This document shows positions 1 through 5,044 of a stretch of 5,377 bases of DNA, piece by piece. The position numbers and the translations under genes are program-made. Numbering within the stretch: the first letter of the stretch is position 1; each line of letters starts with the position of its first letter. Source of the stretch: Acidobacteriaceae bacterium (GTDB lineage Bacteria; Acidobacteriota; Terriglobia; Terriglobales; Acidobacteriaceae); contig PLKU01000212.1 of the NCBI GenBank assembly GCA_003140705.1, positions 1 to 5,377 on the forward strand. The letters are read 5' to 3'. Below the pieces are notes generated by a model that was given only the letters and a program-made list of their open reading frames with translations, ran no database searches and was not told the DNA's origin.

Positions 1-367
1 CGTTCTCGTCGTCCACGCGCTCATAGCCGTCCGCCACAAGATAGACTGCCGTTACTGCCTTTCCTGCTACGCGAACTTTCTCCGTTTCGCAGGTAAGCAC
101 TTGCCCCTGCCATAGCGCCGAATCATCACCGAAAGCGTCTATCAATCCATTGATCGTGGCACGGTTCAGACTGATGTTCTTTTCTTCGGCATCACCGCTG
201 AAGAGGATCTTCGCCAGGTCCTGCATCTTCACTTCGCCAGTCTTCTCGTTCTTGAACTGGCTCTGCATCGGCTGGGTTTCGCTCATCAACTTGCACCGCG
301 AACCTGACTGCACTTCCAATCCCTTCACCCAGGCCCCACCGATTGACTGCTGTTTTTGGTATTTCAT
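1..367 (-). CDS. Phage-type hypothetical protein, C-terminus beyond left edge
   Basis: An open frame of 122 codons starts with ATG at 367 and runs off the left edge without a stop, so the C-terminus is missing. The start lies two bases after the TAA of the upstream 75-aa gene (TAA-AC-ATG), which implies translational coupling. No clear Shine-Dalgarno sequence is visible. The N-terminus begins MKYQKQQSIGGAWVKG. The middle has NISLNRATINGLIDAFGDD (about residues 63-81), and the later part has a beta-rich stretch with TEKVRVAGKAVTAVYLVADGYE (about 95-116, in two pieces of this pattern). From memory this resembles small proteins of unknown function in tailed-phage early or recombination modules. 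That is recognition of style and not a search result, so no function is assigned. The strong codon structure and operon position make it a real gene. Confidence 0.75.
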   Translation of the reverse strand, partial: MKYQKQQSIGGAWVKGLEVQSGSRCKLMSETQPMQSQFKNEKTGEVKMQDLAKILFSGDAEEKNISLNRATINGLIDAFGDDSALWQGQVLTCETEKVRVAGKAVTAVYLVADGYERVDDEN

Positions 368-369
368 GT

Positions 370-597
370 TTAGAATGTGTTTTTCTTTTTAATTACTTCG
401 ACCTTCTTCATCTCGTTCTCTATCGTCCGTTCGACCTCCTGCCGGACAAGTTTATCGAGATGCTCCGAAATCGATTTCACAAATTGATCTTCGAGCGGTT
501 CATCGTACTCCGCCTGGACGGAGCAAAACGAATTAATCGGCTCGAATGACGCTACCGGCTTCGTCTTGCTGAATGAACGGGTAATTATAAGTTTCAT
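370..597 (-). CDS. Small phage-type hypothetical protein (75 aa)
   Basis: This 75-aa protein has a short beta-like N-terminal half (MKLIITRSFSKT, then SFEPINSFCSVQAEY at about residues 17-31). Its C-terminal half is charged and helical (about 36-70), with alternating acidic and lysine/arginine clusters, and the tail ends KKKNTF. There is no signal peptide, membrane segment or catalytic motif. The ATG overlaps the final TGA of the upstream frame as ATGA (597-594), and its own TAA ends two bases before the next ATG, so it sits in the middle of a coupled series. The pattern resembles small unnamed proteins in phage early regions. I do not recognise a characterised family and assign no function. 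Confidence 0.7.
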   Translation of the reverse strand: MKLIITRSFSKTKPVASFEPINSFCSVQAEYDEPLEDQFVKSISEHLDKLVRQEVERTIENEMKKVEVIKKKNTF

Positions 598-776
598 TGT
601 GATGCTTTGATATTTTCTTCGACTACTTCTCTCAGATGGTCTTCTTTGGTGTCTTCAGGGAAGTAAAGAGGTCATTTGGGAGCGGGGCGGAGCTTCTCAT
701 CCGCTCCGAACTCGATGAACTGCCGTTCCTTTGCCCAGTCGTTATCGAAGTCTGCCGATGTGTAGGGTTGGGTCAT
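594..776 (-). pseudogene. Short phage-type gene interrupted by an in-frame TGA
   Basis: ATG at 776-774 overlaps the TGA of the upstream 138-aa gene (ATGA). The frame encodes 34 residues (MTQPYTSADFDNDWAKERQF, then IEFGADEKLRPAPK) and meets TGA at 674-672. The same frame then stays open for 25 codons (PLYFPEDTKEDHLREVV, EENIKASQ). It ends at TGA 596-594, which overlaps the ATG of the next gene as ATGA. The second part has no ATG, GTG or TTG start, and its amino-acid use is protein-like and acidic. Both halves fit the overlap pattern of the neighbouring genes, so a single gene of about 60 codons carrying a nonsense change is the simplest reading; TGG to TGA (Trp35) would suffice. Alternatives are a genuine 34-aa gene with a chance open tail, readthrough, or a sequencing error. 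Its function is unknown. Confidence 0.55.
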
Positions 777-1189
777 TGCAGCGTGATGAGTTTGTTTTCA
801 AGTAGGTAGGTCAGCATCGTGGTGCGGGCGTCGGCTTCGGTGTCGGAAGTTCTTCCATCGCCAATGCGGAAATCCCTTTTTCCTTCGTAAGGATTCCAAT
901 ACTCGCAGTACGGCCGGAAGATTTCACCTGTTTCTCTAAAGCCAACCGCGAGTTTGTAATCTCTGCCGTCTTCGCTTATTTTCTTTGGCAATATCTCTCC
1001 GAGTTCTGCGACGGTGAAAGCGCAGTAGCAGCTCTCCCCAATCACGCCGCCCGTTCGAACGTACCACTCCCAACCATCGCCATCTTCACGAATACGTTGC
1101 CACCAATTGAAATATCCCTTTTGTGGCACTCCCAGCTTCTTGAGCTGCTTTGCTAGCTCCAAACTACATACCTGTTGTTCGAGTTTCAT
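773..1189 (-). CDS. Phage-type conserved hypothetical protein (138 aa)
   Basis: I place the start at ATG 1189, not at the longest in-frame ATG (1315). The upstream zinc-ribbon gene stops at 1193-1191, and TAA-C-ATG gives the one-base spacing typical of this cluster; the extra 42 residues of the long form only shadow that gene. The protein begins MKLEQQVCSLELAKQLKKLG, a helix followed by an aromatic segment (about residues 26-43, YFNWW to WEWY). Then come YCAFTVAELGEILPKK (55-70) and a C-terminal helix, EADARTTMLTYLLENKLI (118-135). I recognise this arrangement (SLELAKxLKxLG, AFTVAELGExLP, EADAR near the end) as a widespread hypothetical protein of tailed phages and prophages. Its biochemical role is not known to me. 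The stop TGA overlaps the next ATG. Confidence 0.8.
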   Translation of the reverse strand: MKLEQQVCSLELAKQLKKLGVPQKGYFNWWQRIREDGDGWEWYVRTGGVIGESCYCAFTVAELGEILPKKISEDGRDYKLAVGFRETGEIFRPYCEYWNPYEGKRDFRIGDGRTSDTEADARTTMLTYLLENKLITLQ

Positions 1190-1190
1190 G

Positions 1191-1448
1191 TTAGTCATTG
1201 GCTTCATGTTCTTCCGCTGAGGCGACCAATCCTCTGCGCGAAAAGTAATCTCCTGCGTCTGCCATCGCTTCGCTGATGCACGCTCCGCACATTCCGGCGC
1301 GGGGATCGAAGTCATTGAGATTTATCGTGTGCGAGCATTGAGGACACACCTTGTATTTCGGCCACGGACCGAGGATGATCTCAGTCCACTCCTGCTCGGT
1401 ATGAGGCGTGAAGTCTTTTGGATACGGCACGTTTGGTATTTGTTTCAT
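1191..1448 (-). CDS. Small zinc-ribbon protein (85 aa)
   Basis: The 85-aa product has two Cys pairs, CPQC (residues 35-38) and CGAC (54-57), spaced like a treble-clef or zinc-ribbon metal site. The N-terminus is rich in aromatic residues and proline (PYPKDF, GPWPKYK). The C-terminal 28 residues are acidic and probably helical. It is too small for an enzyme; binding one zinc ion, possibly for nucleic-acid or protein contact, is the reasonable inference. The ATG at 1448 follows an A-rich leader (CCAAATTAAAATC) without a Shine-Dalgarno sequence. About 85 bp separate it from the upstream membrane-peptide gene, and that gap contains overlapping inverted repeats. The stop lies one base before the next gene's ATG. 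Confidence 0.75.
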   Translation of the reverse strand: MKQIPNVPYPKDFTPHTEQEWTEIILGPWPKYKVCPQCSHTINLNDFDPRAGMCGACISEAMADAGDYFSRRGLVASAEEHEAND

Positions 1449-1477
1449 GATTTTAATTTGGTTAGTTTATTTCCGAG

Positions 1478-1535
1478 ATTTGAGGGGGAAGAAAGGCTCT
1501 CGTCTTAACTTCCGCCCCCTCAAATGAGAGCCTTT
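1478..1535 (-). promoter_or_regulatory. Two interleaved inverted repeats (candidate RNA switch or attenuator)
   Basis: Two perfect inverted repeats alternate in the gap between the membrane-peptide gene and the zinc-ribbon gene. On the minus strand the order is AAAGGCTCTC (1535-1526), ATTTGAGGGGG (1525-1515), 13 nt, GAGAGCCTTT (1501-1492), 3 nt, CCCCCTCAAAT (1488-1478). The first pairs with the third (10 bp) and the second with the fourth (11 bp). The linkers of 0 and 3 nt are too short for both full stems to coexist as an ordinary H-type pseudoknot, so the stems are probably alternatives. One arm overlaps the stop codon of the upstream gene, and the last arm ends 29 nt before the next ATG. 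A role in expression of the downstream genes is inferred from position; protein binding to the DNA is another option. Confidence 0.45.
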
Positions 1536-1686
1536 ATCTATTCCAGCTCCACCAAAGAACTGACGCCACTACCACCGCGATTCCTGCGATCACCGACATC
1601 TCACAGAGATACGTGCGAAAGGGATGTTTTGTGCGGGGTTTGATATACGTCATCTCCGTCCCCGTCACTTCATAATCGTTATACAT
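1534..1686 (-). CDS. Small single-pass membrane protein (50 aa)
   Basis: ATG at 1686 opens a 50-codon frame ending at TAA 1536-1534. Residues 1-15 are polar (MYNDYEVTGTEMTYI), and residues 16-24 are basic (KPRTKHPFR). Residues 31-44 are strongly hydrophobic (SVIAGIAVVVASVL), and the chain ends WWSWNR. This is a single transmembrane helix with positive residues on its N-terminal side, predicting N-in/C-out. The Trp cluster would sit at the interface. The leader (AACCAACAAATCAAATTC) has no Shine-Dalgarno sequence but resembles that of the zinc-ribbon gene. It is the first gene of the minus-strand cluster and lies next to the inferred left end of the IS. Small membrane peptides of this kind occur in phage accessory regions. 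No family or function is assigned. Confidence 0.6.
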   Translation of the reverse strand: MYNDYEVTGTEMTYIKPRTKHPFRTYLCEMSVIAGIAVVVASVLWWSWNR

Positions 1687-1735
1687 GAATTTGATTTGTT
1701 GGTTTATCTATTCGACCTTTTATAGATTAAGTATC
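1687..1735 (-). promoter_or_regulatory. A/T-rich leader with a weak -10-like sequence
   Basis: On the minus strand this stretch carries TATAAA (1724-1719), about 32 bases before the ATG of the membrane-peptide gene. No good -35 hexamer lies 16-18 bp upstream; those positions fall within the probable IS end. If this was the cluster's promoter, the insertion may have replaced its upstream part. This is a weak call based on one hexamer. Confidence 0.2.
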
Positions 1736-1741
1736 CCCTAA

Positions 1742-1757
1742 CAGCCCCGGAGCACGC
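1742..1757 (+). repeat. Left candidate subterminal inverted repeat of the IS
   Basis: CAGCCCCGGAGCACGC matches the reverse complement of GCGTGCAGCGGTGCTG at 3215-3230 in 13 of 16 positions, including six consecutive bases on the inner side. It lies 54 bp upstream of the transposase ATG. I found it by eye; both arms are GC-rich, so a chance match is possible. Confidence 0.35.
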
Positions 1758-1801
1758 TTGTCAGATTTCCATCGATAGGGGTTCCACGCCTGCGGCGCAT
1801 G

Positions 1802-1807
1802 AGGAGG
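1802..1807 (+). promoter_or_regulatory. Shine-Dalgarno sequence of the transposase gene
   Basis: AGGAGG lies four bases before ATG 1812, inside the longer purine run GAGGAGGAG. It fixes the transposase start and contrasts with the phage-like genes to the left, whose leaders have no such sequence. The spacing is slightly short but acceptable. Confidence 0.7.
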
Positions 1808-1811
1808 AGCG

Positions 1812-3044
1812 ATGGAAGTTCTACATCCACATTGTGCTGGTCTGGACCTGCACAAGGACACCGTGGTTTGTTGTGTTCGTCACATGGTGGCCGGCAAGGT
1901 AACGGCCGAAGTGAAGATCTTCAGGACTACGACCCACGAACTGATGACTCTGTCCGACTGGCTGTCGGCGGAAGGCGTAACGCATATCGGGATGGAAGCG
2001 ACAGGCGTCTACTGGAAGCCGGTATGTCACATCTTGTCCGACGGCGAGTTCGAACTGGTGTTGGCCAACGCCGCCCATGTGAAGAATGTGCCGGGACGCA
2101 AGACCGATGTGAACGACGCCGCGTGGCTGGCTGATCTGATGGCGCATGGGCTGATTCGGCCCAGCTTTGTGCCTGACGAGCCAACCCAGCAGATGCGGGA
2201 TTTGCTCCGTACCCGTAAGCAGTTTGTGCGCGAACGCACCGGCCATACTCAGCGCATCCAGAAGACGCTGGAGGATGCCAACATCAAGCTCGATTCGGTC
2301 ATCAGCAACATCGTCGGCATCTCCGGCCGCCGCATGGTCGATGCCTTGATCGCCGGCCAGACCGATCCAGAGGCGTTAGCAGCGCTAGCCGACGGGCGCC
2401 TCAAGGCTGCTCCGGCGGAGCTGGAGGCGTCGCTGCATGGCCGGATGACGGCCCATCATCGCTTCATGCTGCGACTTCATCTGGATCAGTTCGATGCCCT
2501 GGATGCGGCCGTCGCCCGCATCGACAAGGAGGTCGACGCCAACGTCGGACCCTTCCTCGCAGCCATCCAAATGCTGACCACCATTCCGGGTGTCAGCAGC
2601 CTCTCGGCCGAGGTGATCGTGTCGGAGATCGGTATCGATATGAGCCGCTTCCGTACCGAAGGCCATCTGATTTCCTGGGCTGGACTCTGTCCCAAGAACG
2701 ATGAAAGCGCCGGAAAACGCCGTTCAAACCGCATGAAGAAGGGTGCACCCTGGCTAAAGACCACCCTTATCCAATGCGCGTGGGCGGCCACCCGCACAAA
2801 GGGAACTTATCTCCACGTGCAATTCCTGCGCCTTCGCTCCCGACGTGGTGCCAAAAGAGCTATTGGAGCCGTTGCCGCTTCCATCCTCACCGCTGCCTAC
2901 CACATGCTCAAGAACGGCACTCTATACGAGGACCTCGGAGCCAGTCACTTCGACAACCGCGAAAAGGGCAAGCAGGTCCTACGACTCGTCAACCGTCTGC
3001 AAAACCTTGGATTCGTTGTCCAGATTATCCCCGTGGCGGCATAG
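1812..3044 (+). CDS. IS110-family transposase (DEDD / Transposase_20)
   Basis: This 410-aa protein is a full-length IS110-type recombinase. The N-terminal RuvC-like DEDD domain (about residues 5-165) shows all four acidic positions: D12 in GLDLHKD, E62 in GMEATGVYW, and D99 and D102 in GRKTDVNDAAW. A helical linker (about 125-250) includes RTRKQFVRERTGHTQRIQ. The C-terminal Transposase_20 domain (about 253-345) has TIPGVSSLSA (257-266) and ESAGKRR, whose S299 is the likely catalytic serine, followed by the RMKKGAPWLKTTLIQ segment typical of the family. These enzymes excise their element as a circle and insert it at a site chosen by an element-encoded guide RNA. No frameshift or missing motif is visible, so the gene is probably active. 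The start is supported by AGGAGG. It is convergent with the GH-N gene on the right. Confidence 0.96.
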   Translation: MEVLHPHCAGLDLHKDTVVCCVRHMVAGKVTAEVKIFRTTTHELMTLSDWLSAEGVTHIGMEATGVYWKPVCHILSDGEFELVLANAAHVKNVPGRKTDVNDAAWLADLMAHGLIRPSFVPDEPTQQMRDLLRTRKQFVRERTGHTQRIQKTLEDANIKLDSVISNIVGISGRRMVDALIAGQTDPEALAALADGRLKAAPAELEASLHGRMTAHHRFMLRLHLDQFDALDAAVARIDKEVDANVGPFLAAIQMLTTIPGVSSLSAEVIVSEIGIDMSRFRTEGHLISWAGLCPKNDESAGKRRSNRMKKGAPWLKTTLIQCAWAATRTKGTYLHVQFLRLRSRRGAKRAIGAVAASILTAAYHMLKNGTLYEDLGASHFDNREKGKQVLRLVNRLQNLGFVVQIIPVAA

Positions 3045-3045
3045 T

Positions 3046-3063
3046 CCAAGCTTTGTTTCTTGG
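3046..3063 (+). other. Small hairpin just after the transposase stop
   Basis: CCAAG (3046-3050) pairs with CTTGG (3059-3063) around an 8-nt T-rich loop, beginning two bases after the stop codon. It may mark the 3' end of the transposase message or the start of the structured right end. It has no T-tract, so it is not called a terminator. Confidence 0.3.
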
Positions 3064-3069
3064 CAGGGA

Positions 3070-3232
3070 CCGTTGACGGGCTGCATGATTGATATAACGT
3101 GCTTTGTAGGTAAGTGGATAGAGGGCTCGGACCAGATCCACGAAATCCCGACAGAACTGTGCACGATTTCATATCCGGCGAGAAGTGGTGGATGTCGAAC
3201 AACGAATACTCGGCGCGTGCAGCGGTGCTGGA
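3070..3232 (+). ncRNA. Candidate guide (bridge/seek) RNA region of the IS
   Basis: This non-coding right end contains three hairpins that abut exactly. GTGGAT (3114-3119) pairs with ATCCAC (3136-3141). GAAATC (3142-3147) pairs with GATTTC (3165-3170) and encloses an inner ACAG/CTGT stem (3151-3154 with 3157-3160). ATATCC (3171-3176) pairs with GGATGT (3190-3195) with one G-U pair. A small CAGC-GGT-GCTG hairpin follows (3220-3230). Three back-to-back stems with 13-16-nt loops are unlikely in unselected DNA. IS110-family elements encode a structured guide RNA in a non-coding end, and in IS1111-type members this is the end downstream of the transposase. The region limits and the donor- and target-binding loops are not resolved here; I could not match a loop to the flanks by eye. 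Confidence 0.5.
3215..3230 (+). repeat. Right candidate subterminal inverted repeat of the IS
   Basis: GCGTGCAGCGGTGCTG is the partner of the left repeat at 1742-1757 (13 of 16 in inverted orientation). It overlaps a small self-complementary hairpin (CAGC-GGT-GCTG) and lies just outside the three abutting hairpins. This places the right end of the element at roughly 3232-3240. Confidence 0.35.
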
Positions 3233-3236
3233 AGAT

Positions 3237-3356
3237 TGAGTCGGATTGAATTTGACAATCGAGTTTGAAGAGTAATCTCCACACCCCAAATCCGGAACGT
3301 CCAAGGAATTGGGATGGGGCAAAGCCTCGGAAGCCTAAACGGCCAACGGCACCACC
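3237..3356. other. Intergenic stretch between IS right end and the GH-N gene
   Basis: These roughly 120 bases lie between the inferred IS end and the stop codon of the convergent hydrolase gene. I see no gene-like frame. The only structures are short ones, such as CCAA-GGAA-TTGG at 3301-3312, and there is no stem followed by a T-run that would count as a terminator for the hydrolase gene. If the IS end lies further right than proposed, part of this belongs to the element. Confidence 0.4.
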
Positions 3357-4967
3357 CTACGGCTCAAATTGAACGGTGACGTGCAACTCATAACCATCGC
3401 GCTCTAGCTGGTCGACATTTCGGACCACTTCCTGATTCATCATGACGTTCTTGAACAGGATGGGAGCGACGTTCGTCCCCATCAGTTCGCCAGGACGGGT
3501 AGGTTTTCCGAAGGTGCAGTTCTCGAAGATAAAGTTCGTCAACGGGGCCTTTCCGCCGTCGATGTAGACATGTCCCCCGCCATTCTCAAACGTTGAGTTG
3601 ACGAATTTGAAATCGTCGAGAAAAATGTCGTCGCTTGAGCGCGCTCCCGCCGTGTATCCCTTGCCCACAAAGTATGCGGGCGTAAGTTGAATCCAGATTG
3701 CGAATTTATTCTGGTTGGAGACGAAATGTACGTCGTCGAAGCGCAGGTGCCGGATATTCGGGGCGCCGCCATATCCGATGGCCAGCGCAGATGTATAGCC
3801 GTAGTTCACGAAGCCTTTCACCACGACGTCTTCAACGGTGGCGCGCGGGCCGCCATAGAATGCAAACGTATCATCCATGGTCATGGCGAAGCTATCCTGC
3901 ACAAGGATGTGCCTGCTGTTGCCGGTTAAGTCAAAGGCATCATCGTGGTATTGCTGTTTGCGGTTTACGATCTTGATGTTTTTTGCCGAGAAGTTTTCGC
4001 TGTCGGAGACGGTCACGGTCCAATACGCAGACCGCAGCAGGAGTAGCCCTTCAAAGTTTATGTTCCGGCATTTATTGACGATATAGCCCTTGATTCCAGT
4101 TCTGTGCGGATCGTTGACCAGCCCTTCCTCACTTCTTGCCTGGCCGTCTCCCGTATCCGGTTGGAAATCGTGCCATAGCCAGGGATAGCCCTGCATATCG
4201 ATAGCACCTCGTCCAGCCAGGCCGGCATTCTCAACGTTGTTGAAGACAACCAAAGCGAGGAGTGGCCGCTCTCCTGCCTGCATCGGCGGCGAAGTGTAGT
4301 CCGCACTCTTGCGCGATCCTTGAAGGAGGGCGCCTGCGTCGACATAAAGTGTCACATTGCTCTTCATCAGCAATGTGCCCGTAAGGTAAACACCCGGCGG
4401 AAAGAAGAGGACGCCGCCGCCCGACAGGGCTGAGACATCGCTGATGGCCTGGTTGATCTTTGCGGTCTCGAGTGTTTTGCCGGTGCTGTCCACCTTGTAG
4501 TCCAGGATGTTGACCACATTGGGGTCGCCAAGCTTCGGCGCTCTCTTCTCCAGCGGATCCGCGAAGAGCAGCAGTCCGGGGCTCTGGAATGTCGGTTCTT
4601 CGTTGAAGAAGAGCACCAGGTAGCGCGGTTGATCGAGGTCGAAGCTCACCGTGTTTCCACTAATCTGAGGGTGAATACCGTAGGCGAGCGGCCGTATGGA
4701 GCAGGTAATCACGTTGCGATCGTTGACCACTGAGGTGATGGTAACGTGAACCACTCCGGTCATGGCGAAGCTGCCGTAGTCCATCCACTGGAACTGGTTA
4801 AACGTCGGAAAGCGATGGACAAACACAGGCTGGCCATTGACCATTACCTTATAGGCCAGGCTTGCGGCAGCGCCGGGATATGCGGGAGTTGGCACGACCG
4901 AACCGAAGGCCGCAGTTGACAGCAAGGTCACGCATGCGAACAAGCCGCGAAGCCATCTGGATATCAT
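3357..4967 (-). CDS. Secreted beta-helix glycoside hydrolase, clan GH-N (GH28/GH49-like)
   Basis: This 536-aa exported enzyme has a signal peptide (residues 1-22: basic ISRWLRG, hydrophobic core LFACVTLLSTAAF, likely cleavage after AFG). A beta-sandwich N-terminal domain follows (about 25-145, with SIRPLAYGI and SFDLDQPRYLVLFFNEE), recalling GH49 and related enzymes. The rest is a right-handed beta-helix, opened by NILDYKVDSTGKT and SGGGVLFFPPGVYLTGTLL (182-200). Catalytic aspartates are probably D343 in HDDAFDL (the NTD position of GH28) and D365-D366 in MDD. The GH28 catalytic-site His is Ser/Thr here (TSALAIGYG, 392-400), and the Arg-Ile-Lys motif reads W425-I426-Q427, so a galacturonate substrate is doubtful. 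A neutral polysaccharide or a distant subfamily is more likely. It lies 77 bp downstream of a GH35-type gene, probably in one operon. Calling it a polygalacturonase would be over-specific. Confidence 0.85.
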   Translation of the reverse strand: MISRWLRGLFACVTLLSTAAFGSVVPTPAYPGAAASLAYKVMVNGQPVFVHRFPTFNQFQWMDYGSFAMTGVVHVTITSVVNDRNVITCSIRPLAYGIHPQISGNTVSFDLDQPRYLVLFFNEEPTFQSPGLLLFADPLEKRAPKLGDPNVVNILDYKVDSTGKTLETAKINQAISDVSALSGGGVLFFPPGVYLTGTLLMKSNVTLYVDAGALLQGSRKSADYTSPPMQAGERPLLALVVFNNVENAGLAGRGAIDMQGYPWLWHDFQPDTGDGQARSEEGLVNDPHRTGIKGYIVNKCRNINFEGLLLLRSAYWTVTVSDSENFSAKNIKIVNRKQQYHDDAFDLTGNSRHILVQDSFAMTMDDTFAFYGGPRATVEDVVVKGFVNYGYTSALAIGYGGAPNIRHLRFDDVHFVSNQNKFAIWIQLTPAYFVGKGYTAGARSSDDIFLDDFKFVNSTFENGGGHVYIDGGKAPLTNFIFENCTFGKPTRPGELMGTNVAPILFKNVMMNQEVVRNVDQLERDGYELHVTVQFEP

Positions 4968-4977
4968 ATGTTCATTT

Positions 4978-4983
4978 CCCTCC
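4978..4983 (-). promoter_or_regulatory. Shine-Dalgarno sequence of the GH-N hydrolase gene
   Basis: GGAGGG on the minus strand lies ten bases before ATG 4967, inside GCGGAGGGAAATGAAC. It supports this start, which also gives a standard signal peptide. The 77-bp gap to the upstream gene shows no strong terminator or promoter, so co-transcription is plausible. Confidence 0.6.
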
Positions 4984-5044
4984 GCTTCGAGCGTTTTGCG
5001 GTCTCAGCTCTCCTTCAGGACCTTGAATTCCTGCGCTTCCCGCC

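Larger units (their letters stand above)
1730..3236 (+). mobile_element. IS110-family insertion sequence (IS1111-like layout); ends approximate
   Basis: The element is built around an intact DEDD transposase (1812-3044), with about 80 nt of non-coding DNA on the left and about 190 nt on the right. A short left and long right non-coding end is the IS1111-type arrangement. The best end signals are an imperfect inverted repeat, 1742-1757 against 3215-3230 (13 of 16 match), and a near-direct repeat outside it, AGATTAAGT at 1724-1732 and AGATTGAGT at 3233-3241 (8 of 9). The spacing to the inverted repeat is longer on the left (9) than on the right (2), which agrees with the asymmetric subterminal repeats known for IS1111 relatives. 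IS110 elements normally make no target duplication, so the repeat may be a shared core or coincidence. The exact ends could differ by some tens of bases. Confidence 0.6.

Noticed and set aside
672..674. TGA read as tryptophan under an alternative genetic code
   Set aside because: Nearby genes use TGG for Trp and end at TGA in ATGA overlaps, so a genome-wide code change is not supported.
1190..1315. N-terminal extension of the 138-aa protein to give 180 aa
   Set aside because: It lies wholly over the zinc-ribbon gene in another frame, looks unstructured, and would remove the one-base TAA-C-ATG junction typical of this cluster.
1478..1535. Simple H-type pseudoknot using both full stems
   Set aside because: Linkers of 0 and 3 nt cannot span 10-11-bp stems; alternative stems are more likely.
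1735..1781. CCCCTA / TAGGGG inverted repeat as IS terminal repeat
   Set aside because: Both arms lie on the same side of the transposase and are only 6 bp long; they could be a leader hairpin but are not element ends.
1799..2797. Open frames overlapping the transposase gene on both strands
   Set aside because: They show Arg/Ser/Pro-rich shadow composition inside a gene with full family motifs.
3301..3312. CCAA-GGAA-TTGG hairpin as terminator of the hydrolase gene
   Set aside because: The stem is only 4 bp, there is no T-tract, and it lies about 45 bp from the stop.
2845..3322. Frames on both strands crossing the transposase end and the right non-coding region
   Set aside because: They have no recognisable domain and low-complexity composition, and they overlap the transposase and the structured RNA candidate.
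3687..4345. Antisense frames inside the hydrolase gene
   Set aside because: They mirror the codon structure of the hydrolase and have no start signals or domains.
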